NCBI GenBank assembly: GCA_949487015.1
Contig: CATAQZ010000300.1
Span: 1 to 11,885 of the forward strand
Reading direction: 5' to 3'
Source of the DNA: Flavobacteriales bacterium UBA4585
GTDB taxonomy: Bacteria; Bacteroidota; Bacteroidia; Flavobacteriales; Schleiferiaceae
DNA: 11,885 bases
The notes beneath the pieces were generated by a model that made no database searches, had not been told where the DNA came from, and was given only the letters and a program-made list of their open reading frames with translations. Every line of letters begins with the position of its first letter. The first letter of the stretch is position 1. A program made the translations under genes and the position numbers. This document shows positions 6,834 through 11,885 of this stretch, piece by piece.

Positions 6834-7543
6834 ACTGTATAGTTTGAGGTACTAAAAATAACTGGAATTTCGTCTTTCCTGTCTATAACATGCAGCAAAG
6901 ATGCGGCTACTGTTTCAGGAAGAACAAGGCCTCCTGATTCAAATTCTTCTACAAAATGTGCAACGCCTGGAAAATCTTCCATTGAAGTTGCGCGAATCTC
7001 CGCCTGCATCGGAGTATTCACTTTTCCTGGTCTGAAAGCGTGGATTCTAAGTTCAGGATGCTCTTTAGCTAATACCGAAGCGTACATGTGTACAGCTGCT
7101 TTTGAGGCACAATACGCACTCCAGCCTTCAATGGCAAATTCTGCAGCGCCGGAGCCTGTAAAATAAAGTTGTTTCTCTCCTATAACTTCTGCTAAGAACT
7201 TAGCGCTCAATAGCATGGCGCTACTCGTGTTCAGGGTTATGCAATGGTCGATTTCCTCCCAGCTTGCATTTTTTCCAGGCTTTACGGGGCCCAAAGTACC
7301 CGCGTTATTCACTAAGACTGTAAGATCGTAAACCTGTTCTGTCGCAAGCGAAAGGTCCTGTACGGCTACTCTATTGCTTAAGTCACATGCGGTGAAAGAT
7401 CCGCGAGCATGTTGAGTAAGTAGCGCGGGTGCGTTTCTTCCTATGCCGTCAACATACCAACCTAAGCGCAAGGCCTCAGCTGCAATAGCCAATCCTATTC
7501 CCGAGCTTACCCCGGTAATGATCATACGCCTTCGATCAGACAT
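6830..7543 (-). CDS. Short-chain dehydrogenase/reductase (SDR) family oxidoreductase
   Basis: A classical SDR enzyme of 237 residues, an NAD(P)-dependent oxidoreductase with a single Rossmann fold, cytosolic. Visible features are the cofactor loop TGVSSGIG (10-17), CDL (53-55) contacting the adenine, NNAG (79-82), the catalytic Ser131 in FTGSGAAE, and YxxxK as Y144-CAS-K148, followed by RPGKVNTPM (171-179). The size and the RPG-x-V-x-T loop recall sepiapterin-reductase/benzil-reductase-like members, but the substrate cannot be assigned. The ATG at 7543 is chosen over a TTG one codon upstream; it overlaps the TGA of the upstream potassium-regulator gene by one base (TGATG). The 3' end overlaps the lipoprotein ATG by 4 nt. 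The three genes are therefore probably translationally coupled. Confidence 0.9.
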   Translation of the reverse strand: MSDRRRMIITGVSSGIGLAIAAEALRLGWYVDGIGRNAPALLTQHARGSFTACDLSNRVAVQDLSLATEQVYDLTVLVNNAGTLGPVKPGKNASWEEIDHCITLNTSSAMLLSAKFLAEVIGEKQLYFTGSGAAEFAIEGWSAYCASKAAVHMYASVLAKEHPELRIHAFRPGKVNTPMQAEIRATSMEDFPGVAHFVEEFESGGLVLPETVAASLLHVIDRKDEIPVIFSTSNYTV

Positions 7544-8211
7544 CAAGCGTTGATTTCAATAAACCGATTGATGTCTTTTATCTTGCCAAAGACTAAAATG
7601 ATGTCCCCGTTGTTAACGGTACTGTCTGGCCCAGGAACACCGTTGATGTGGTGACTGTCGCCTTCTTTTCTAAGAACCGTTACTAGGTTAATGTTGTACT
7701 TTTTACGCAACCCAATGTCCTCAAGGGTGCGACCAATTATTTTCGTCGGCGCCTCTACTTCAATGATTTCGTAGTTATCTGGTAATTGAACACACATGAG
7801 AACCCCTGGATTGGTCAATTGCTCAACAACGTTGTTTGCAACCTCCTGCTCCGGACTCAAAATATGCTGAAGCCCCATTTTCTCAAGAATTTTTCGCTGA
7901 ACTGGTCCCTGAGCGCGTGCAATGATTTTCTTCACGCCCATTTCTTGCAATTGGAAAACACATAAAAGCATCTCCTGAAAACTAGAACCAATACTTACCA
8001 CAACGGCATCCATATCCTGGATGTTTTGTGCTTCTAATGCTTGTTTGTTTGTTGCATCGAGGGCTACTGCGAAGGGAACGTCCTGCGCGATGCGCTGTAC
8101 CTTTTCTTCACTTTCATCAATGGCCATTACATCAGCGCCACGCTCTGCAAGCTTACGCGCAATTGCTGATCCAAAAACACCAAGGCCTATTACGGCGAAC
8201 TTGCTATTCAT
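7543..8211 (-). CDS. trkA: TrkA/KtrA-type potassium uptake regulatory subunit (RCK_N + RCK_C)
   Basis: A cytosolic regulatory (gating) subunit of a TrkH/KtrB-type potassium channel; RCK_N domains bind nucleotides such as ATP/ADP or NAD(H), and RCK_C domains often bind a second ligand such as c-di-AMP or a divalent cation. It has 222 residues, one RCK_N plus one RCK_C, which is KtrA architecture rather than the doubled E. coli TrkA. The Rossmann loop is GLGVFG (9-14) with an acidic residue ending strand 2 (D32). ARA at 98-100 and the helix following it fit RCK_N. Residues about 145-220 form RCK_C, with GRTLEDIGLRKKY and NNGDIILVFG. No TrkH/KtrB membrane partner is in the window. It lies 6 nt after the cystathionine enzyme gene and overlaps the SDR gene by one base. 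Confidence 0.9.
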   Translation of the reverse strand: MNSKFAVIGLGVFGSAIARKLAERGADVMAIDESEEKVQRIAQDVPFAVALDATNKQALEAQNIQDMDAVVVSIGSSFQEMLLCVFQLQEMGVKKIIARAQGPVQRKILEKMGLQHILSPEQEVANNVVEQLTNPGVLMCVQLPDNYEIIEVEAPTKIIGRTLEDIGLRKKYNINLVTVLRKEGDSHHINGVPGPDSTVNNGDIILVFGKIKDINRFIEINA

Positions 8212-8217
8212 ACGCTA

Positions 8218-9372
8218 TTATTTTGCGAGTGCTTGCTCTAAATCGGCAAGCAGGTCGTTTATGTTTTCAATTCCTACAGACAACCTAATGAGGTTATCCG
8301 TTACCCCTACTTTTTCACGCTCTTCCTTAGGAATGGAGGCGTGCGTCATGGACGCTGGATGTCCCGCTAGAGATTCCACTCCACCCAAGCTTTCTGCAAG
8401 GGTAAATACACGAAGTGCACTAACAACCTCAGCAGTTTTTTCGAAACCGGCATCTTTAATGGTAAAGCTTACCATTCCACCGAATTTTTTCATTTGTCGT
8501 TTCGCTACCTCATGACCATTATGACCTTTTAAGCCTGGCCAATACACGTTTGCAACCGCTGGGTGAGCTCCAAGAAAATGTGCAACAGCCTCGCCGTTTT
8601 CACAATGACGATCCATACGTACGTGCAGCGTTTTGATTCCTCGCAACGCTAGAAAACTATCCATGGGGCCTAAAACCGCACCTGATGCGTTTTGAATGAA
8701 ATACATTTTTTCGGCTATAGCCTCATTTTTCGTAGCCAGTAACCCTAGAACCACATCACTGTGTCCGCCCAAATACTTCGTACCGCTGTGCATAACCACA
8801 TCTGCTCCTAAATCCAGAGGGCGTTGAAGGTATGGTGTTGCAAAGGTGTTGTCAACGACTAAAATCAATTCGTGCGCTTTCGCCACTTTTGAAGCCGCTT
8901 CAATGTCAAGAACGTTGAGCATTGGATTGGTCGGCGTCTCCATCCACAGCATTTTTGTCGATTCACTCACAGCACTGTGCCACTGGTCGTTACTCATGTC
9001 GACAAATTTGAATTGGATACCGTAGTTCGAAAACATTTTTGTGAATAATCGGTACGTACCGCCGTATAAGTCGTTGCACGCAATGACCTCGTCTCCGGGG
9101 CTTAAAAACTTTAACATACAATCGATGGCCGCTAAACCTGAACCAAAAGCCGCGCCGTGGGTACCGCCTTCGATACTCGCAATAGCATTTTCTAGGGCCG
9201 TTCGCGTTGGGTTTCCACTTCGGCTGTATTCATACCCTTTATGTTTTCCTGGGTATTCCTGAACATAGGTCGAGGTTTGATAAATAGGCGGCATTACGGC
9301 TCCTGTAGAGGGGTCGTGCTGCTGTCCGCCGTGGATAGCTAAAGTTTCAATCTGTAGGTTCTTGTCGTCCAT
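8218..9372 (-). CDS. Cystathionine gamma-synthase / gamma-lyase family PLP enzyme
   Basis: A PLP-dependent trans-sulfuration enzyme of 384 residues (Cys/Met metabolism family). It either makes cystathionine from an activated homoserine and cysteine (gamma-synthase, methionine branch) or splits cystathionine to cysteine (gamma-lyase). YSRSGNPTR (49-57) holds the Tyr and Arg that bind PLP phosphate from the neighbouring subunit. GSGLAAI (77-83) is the phosphate loop, Y103 stacks on PLP, D174 in VVDNTFATP contacts the ring nitrogen, and HSGTKYLGGHSD (195-206) carries the Schiff-base lysine K199. ESLGGVESLAGHPASMTHA (about 329-347) is the substrate carboxylate region. Length is normal for both activities, and sequence alone does not separate them, so no symbol is given. 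It lies 27 nt after the bacilliredoxin gene, suggesting a thiol/sulfur link. Confidence 0.92.
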   Translation of the reverse strand: MDDKNLQIETLAIHGGQQHDPSTGAVMPPIYQTSTYVQEYPGKHKGYEYSRSGNPTRTALENAIASIEGGTHGAAFGSGLAAIDCMLKFLSPGDEVIACNDLYGGTYRLFTKMFSNYGIQFKFVDMSNDQWHSAVSESTKMLWMETPTNPMLNVLDIEAASKVAKAHELILVVDNTFATPYLQRPLDLGADVVMHSGTKYLGGHSDVVLGLLATKNEAIAEKMYFIQNASGAVLGPMDSFLALRGIKTLHVRMDRHCENGEAVAHFLGAHPAVANVYWPGLKGHNGHEVAKRQMKKFGGMVSFTIKDAGFEKTAEVVSALRVFTLAESLGGVESLAGHPASMTHASIPKEEREKVGVTDNLIRLSVGIENINDLLADLEQALAK

Positions 9373-9399
9373 TGCGTGCTGTGGTGTTCTGTAGGTTTG

Positions 9400-9813
9400 T
9401 TATTTGCAGTGCTCTTCGAAAGCGGAAAGCAAGTTTCCTGCGATCATTTCCGCAGTGCGGCCTTCAATGTGGTGGCGTTCTACCATATGGACTAATTCAC
9501 CGTTTTTAAATAACGCCATTGACGGTGACGATGGAGGAAACGGCTGCATCATTCCGCGCGCTTCGTTTACTGCTTCAACGTCATTACCAGCAAAAACAGT
9601 GATCATTCGAGTGGGTTTCACCTCCGATTTTGCTACTGCCATAGCTGCTGGACGCGCAGATCCTGCTGCACATCCACAAACAGAATTTACGACAACAAAG
9701 GTTGTTCCGTCTGCGTTAATCGCTGATTTTACTTCGTTTGCGGTCTTTGTTTCAGTATATCCGCTATTTGCTAGCTCTGCGCGCATGGGCGCGATCATCT
9801 CTTCTGGGTACAT
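9400..9813 (-). CDS. BrxA/BrxB-family bacilliredoxin (CGC motif)
   Basis: A 137-residue thioredoxin-fold protein of the bacilliredoxin family (formerly YphP/YqiW, DUF1094). These remove bacillithiol from mixed disulfides on proteins after oxidative stress. The N-terminus MYPEEMIAPMRAEL is close to the family start, and the active-site C46-G47-C48 lies in NSVCGCAAGSARPA (43-56). PFPPSSPSMALFKNGELVHMVERHHIEG (about 94-121) is the conserved proline-rich and final-strand region. An extra cysteine sits at 136, next to the C-terminus. The gene is first in the six-gene minus-strand unit, with a perfect TAnnTTTG box 25-32 nt upstream, and is divergent from gltX. Bacillithiol is known from Bacteroidota as well as Firmicutes; its synthesis genes are not in this window. 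Confidence 0.93.
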   Translation of the reverse strand: MYPEEMIAPMRAELANSGYTETKTANEVKSAINADGTTFVVVNSVCGCAAGSARPAAMAVAKSEVKPTRMITVFAGNDVEAVNEARGMMQPFPPSSPSMALFKNGELVHMVERHHIEGRTAEMIAGNLLSAFEEHCK

Positions 9814-9837
9814 ATTTTGATTGTGTTTTTATCTAAA

Positions 9838-9845
9838 CAAAGTTA
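9838..9845 (-). promoter_or_regulatory. Promoter -7 box for the bacilliredoxin-to-trpS unit
   Basis: On the minus strand the sequence reads TAACTTTG, a perfect match to TAnnTTTG. It lies 24 nt upstream of the bacilliredoxin ATG (9813), giving a short leader. The -33 region at normal spacing is not a clear TTTG. This was the only good box found upstream of any gene in 5366-9813 on this strand, supporting a single main transcript. Confidence 0.5.
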
Positions 9846-9848
9846 GTG

Positions 9849-9879
9849 TTTCCTAATGGTTTGCGCGATTGTACCTTTG
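9849..9879 (+). promoter_or_regulatory. Promoter of gltX-folB
   Basis: TACCTTTG at 9872-9879 is a perfect Bacteroidota -7 element, with TTTC (3 of 4 bases of TTTG) at 9849-9852 and a 19-nt spacer. Transcription would begin near 9884-9886, leaving about 16-18 nt of leader before the gltX ATG. Confidence 0.55.
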
Positions 9880-9901
9880 CGCCAATTATAACGACATAAA
9901 C

Positions 9902-11425
9902 ATGAGCTCAAAAGTTCGCGTTCGATTCGCTCCTTCACCTACGGGGCCCTTGCACATAGGCGGTGTACGTACCGCTTTGTACAACTATTTATTCGCTAAA
10001 AAGCACGGCGGTGACTTCTTGCTTCGTATCGAAGATACGGACCAAACTCGATTTGTACAGGGTGCAGAGAAGTATATCGTAGAAGCGTTGGCGTGGTGTG
10101 GGATTTCACCCGACGAAGGTATTGGTGGTGAAGACCGTGGAAACGGGCCCTACCGTCAAAGCGAGCGCAAGCCCATGTATCGTGAATATGCAGAGCAGTT
10201 ATTGGCCGCAGATAAGGCTTATATAGCTTTTGATACGGCAGAAGAATTGGATGCAATGCGTCAAATGGCGAAAGATGCAGGCGCGTCAAATTGGCAATAC
10301 AATTATATCACACGCGGCAACATGAAGAACTCCTTAACCCTTCCAAAAGAAGAGGTTGACGCAAAGATTGCTGCAGGAGAACCATACGTGGTACGTATTA
10401 AACTTCCTCGTGATCATGAGGTGCGTTTGGAGGACACCATTCGCGGTTGGGTAAGTGTGAACACGAATAACATGGATGATAAAGTCCTGTTTAAGGCCGA
10501 CGGAATGCCGACCTACCACCTTGCCAATATCGTGGACGACCATTTAATGGGAATCACTCATGTAATCCGTGGTGAAGAGTGGCTACCCTCTGCACCTTTA
10601 CATGTAATGCTGTATGAAGCTTTTGGTTGGGAATGTCCCACTTTTGCGCACCTCCCGCTTCTTCTCAAACCTGACGGGCCTGGGAAACTGAGTAAGCGAG
10701 ACGGCGATCGTTTAGGCTTCCCCGTGTTTCCTATTGATTGGAAAAACGATGAGACTGGAGAAACCGCAAGCGGCTATCGCGAGTTTGGGTTCTTCCCTGG
10801 AGCTTTTATCAACATGCTCGCTTTATTAGGTTGGAATCCCGGCACTGAACAAGAGGTTTTCGACCTTCAAGGGCTGGTTGATGCATTCGACTTAAGTAAA
10901 GTTTCAAAGTCTGGCGCCAAGTTTGATTTCGAGAAAGGAAAGTGGTTCAACCAATTGTATTTACGTGATTTAAGCGAAGTAGAATTGGCACAGGAGCTAA
11001 AAAATGTACTCGACAACGAAGGTCTCTCTTACAATGAAGCGCACCTTGGAACTATCGCCACGATGATGAGTGAGCGTGCAACCTTCCCTAAAGATTTACT
11101 TGAAGAAGGTCGATTCCTTTTTGAAACGCCATCTGTTTACGATGAAAAAACACGCAACAAAAAATGGAGCGACGCTAGCGCGCCTATGATGCAAGATATC
11201 GCCCACCGTTTTAATGCGCTGCCCGATTTTACTTCAGAAGCGATTGAAGCGAGTTTCAAGGGTTATTTGGCGGAAAAAGAATTGGGTTTTGGAAAAGTCG
11301 GTCCTTCCTTCCGTCTAGCGGTCACAGGAAGAGGCATGGGGCCAAGCATGTTTACCATTTGTGCTGTTTTAGGCAAAGACGAGGTGCTCGCACGTATTTC
11401 TAAAGCAATTAAAGTGTTGGGATAA
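9902..11425 (+). CDS. gltX: Glutamate--tRNA ligase
   Basis: A class I synthetase of 507 residues that charges tRNA(Glu) with glutamate, ATP-dependent, cytosolic. FAPSPTGPLHIGGVRTAL (9-26) contains the HIGH motif as HIGG (18-21). LRIEDTDQTR (41-50) follows, and KLSKR (262-266) is the KMSKS loop. After it comes an insertion, GFPVFPIDWKNDETGETASG, familiar in Bacteroidota GluRS. The C-terminal helical anticodon-binding domain occupies about 330-507. The ATG at 9902 is preferred over a TTG at 9869 because MSSKVRVRFAPSPTG is the normal family N-terminus and the -7 box lies between the two. GatC in the same window means a GatCAB route probably exists, so this enzyme may also charge tRNA(Gln); sequence inspection does not settle this. 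It overlaps folB by one base (TAATG). Confidence 0.97.
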   Translation: MSSKVRVRFAPSPTGPLHIGGVRTALYNYLFAKKHGGDFLLRIEDTDQTRFVQGAEKYIVEALAWCGISPDEGIGGEDRGNGPYRQSERKPMYREYAEQLLAADKAYIAFDTAEELDAMRQMAKDAGASNWQYNYITRGNMKNSLTLPKEEVDAKIAAGEPYVVRIKLPRDHEVRLEDTIRGWVSVNTNNMDDKVLFKADGMPTYHLANIVDDHLMGITHVIRGEEWLPSAPLHVMLYEAFGWECPTFAHLPLLLKPDGPGKLSKRDGDRLGFPVFPIDWKNDETGETASGYREFGFFPGAFINMLALLGWNPGTEQEVFDLQGLVDAFDLSKVSKSGAKFDFEKGKWFNQLYLRDLSEVELAQELKNVLDNEGLSYNEAHLGTIATMMSERATFPKDLLEEGRFLFETPSVYDEKTRNKKWSDASAPMMQDIAHRFNALPDFTSEAIEASFKGYLAEKELGFGKVGPSFRLAVTGRGMGPSMFTICAVLGKDEVLARISKAIKVLG

Positions 11426-11790
11426 TGGCAACATTACATCAGATCGACGTTCACGGTATTCGCATATACACCAACCACGGTTGCATGCAAGAGGAGGCGG
11501 TAATTGGCTCCAATTATGAAGTCAACATCAGTGTTTGGGCCGACCTCAGCGCGTCGGTTGCCTCTGACGATTTGAATGACACCGTAGATTATGTGGCGCT
11601 CAATGCCATTGCCAAAGAAGAAATGGCCGTTCGTGCTAAACTCCTAGAAGTCGTCTGTCAACGCATGATTGACCGCATAATGAGTGAACACCCGTCCGTT
11701 CAAAAAGCGTGGGTAAACGTAGCAAAACTTAACCCTCCAATCAACGGAGACGTAGAAAGGGTGGCGCTTACGTTCACCGCAGAACGATAG
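11425..11790 (+). CDS. folB: Dihydroneopterin aldolase
   Basis: FolB converts 7,8-dihydroneopterin to 6-hydroxymethyl-7,8-dihydropterin and glycolaldehyde in folate synthesis; the family forms cytosolic octamers. Against the S. aureus enzyme from memory, the key residues align: E24 (HGCMQEE; E22 there), Y56 in LNDTVDYVAL, E75 in KLLEVV (E74 there) and catalytic K101 in VAKLNPPI (K100 there). The 121-residue length is standard. The start ATG shares its A with the gltX stop (TAATG), so the two genes are almost certainly co-transcribed and coupled. No other folate gene is in the window. Confidence 0.95.
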   Translation: MATLHQIDVHGIRIYTNHGCMQEEAVIGSNYEVNISVWADLSASVASDDLNDTVDYVALNAIAKEEMAVRAKLLEVVCQRMIDRIMSEHPSVQKAWVNVAKLNPPINGDVERVALTFTAER

Positions 11791-11805
11791 AAAAAAATAA
11801 ACTCG

Positions 11806-11837
11806 GGCCAAAACCAATTTTTCTACTATTTTTGGCC
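11806..11837. repeat. Inverted repeat between folB and tRNA-Cys
   Basis: GGCCAAAA (11806-11813) and TTTTGGCC (11830-11837) form a perfect 8-bp stem with a 16-nt loop. On the plus strand no T-run follows. On the minus strand the stem is followed after a few bases by a T-rich run (complement of the A-run at 11791-11800), so it may act as a terminator for leftward transcripts. It also overlaps the tRNA-Cys -7 box. Confidence 0.45.
11827..11834 (+). promoter_or_regulatory. Promoter -7 box for tRNA-Cys
   Basis: TATTTTTG is a perfect TAnnTTTG match ending 10 nt before the tRNA gene, which would give a precursor with only a few extra 5' bases. No good -33 TTG is seen at the usual spacing. Confidence 0.45.
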
Positions 11838-11844
11838 TCCCTAA

Positions 11845-11885
11845 GGTTCCGTGGCCGAGTGGCTAGGCACTGGTCTGCAAAACCA
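11845..11885 (+). tRNA. tRNA-Cys (anticodon GCA), 3' part beyond window
   Basis: The first 41 nt of a tRNA are present. The acceptor 5' strand is GGTTCCG (11845-11851), then TG. The D stem is GCC/GGC (11854-11856 with 11866-11868) around a loop containing the invariant GG. The anticodon stem starts CTGGT (11870-11874) and pairs with ACCA at 11882-11885. The loop CTGCAAA (11875-11881) has T33 and anticodon GCA at 11877-11879, reading cysteine codons. The variable loop, T arm and acceptor 3' strand lie outside the window. Confidence 0.92.

Noticed and set aside
8021..8515. Open frame of 164 codons on the plus strand
   Set aside because: It lies opposite the cystathionine enzyme and potassium-regulator genes, both of which have clear family motifs; the plus-strand product has no recognisable domain and is Ser/Arg-rich, as antisense frames often are.
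9404..9820. Open frame of 138 codons on the plus strand
   Set aside because: It is fully antisense to the bacilliredoxin gene, whose CGC active site is clear.
9869..9901. Longer form of GluRS starting at TTG 9869
   Set aside because: The extra residues overlap the TACCTTTG promoter box and are not part of the family N-terminus.

Overview
The window is chromosomal, mostly housekeeping DNA from a member of the Bacteroidota, most likely Flavobacteriia or a close relative. Three things point there: a secreted protein ending in a type-A type IX secretion (T9SS) sorting domain, promoter boxes of the Bacteroidota form TAnnTTTG rather than sigma70 form, and a ligase-associated DEXH helicase of the kind common in this phylum. 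The bacilliredoxin and the Bacteroidota-type insertion after the KLSKR loop of GluRS fit as well. No phage, IS element, CRISPR array or compositional island was seen.

Layout. (1) Positions 1-3700, minus strand: plsC (GTG start), gatC, an NAD(P)H-dependent FMN reductase family protein and a DNA-repair helicase that runs off the left edge. Gaps are 5, 46 and 0 nt, so this looks like one transcription unit, possibly with an internal promoter before gatC. (2) Positions 3701-3774: a compact divergent control region with a perfect CRP/FNR-type palindrome inside a larger inverted repeat. (3) Positions 3775-5364, plus strand: a secreted Kelch-like beta-propeller protein with a T9SS tail. (4) Positions 5366-9813, minus strand: a six-gene unit read in the order bacilliredoxin, cystathionine gamma-synthase/lyase, TrkA/KtrA-type potassium regulator, SDR oxidoreductase, small lipocalin-like lipoprotein, trpS. 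Gaps or overlaps are 27, 6, -1, -4 and 7 nt, and the only good TAnnTTTG box seen on this strand lies in front of the first gene. (5) Positions 9814-9901: divergent promoters. (6) Positions 9902-11790, plus strand: gltX and folB, overlapping by one base. (7) Positions 11845-11885: the 5' half of tRNA-Cys(GCA), cut by the window edge.

Themes. Translation is well represented (gatC, trpS, gltX, tRNA-Cys). Thiol and sulfur metabolism appears as bacilliredoxin next to a cystathionine enzyme. Envelope functions are plsC, the lipoprotein and the T9SS propeller. I did not find a clearly new multi-gene system. The most interesting signals are the symmetric divergent control region at 3703-3772 and the uncharacterised T9SS propeller protein beside it.
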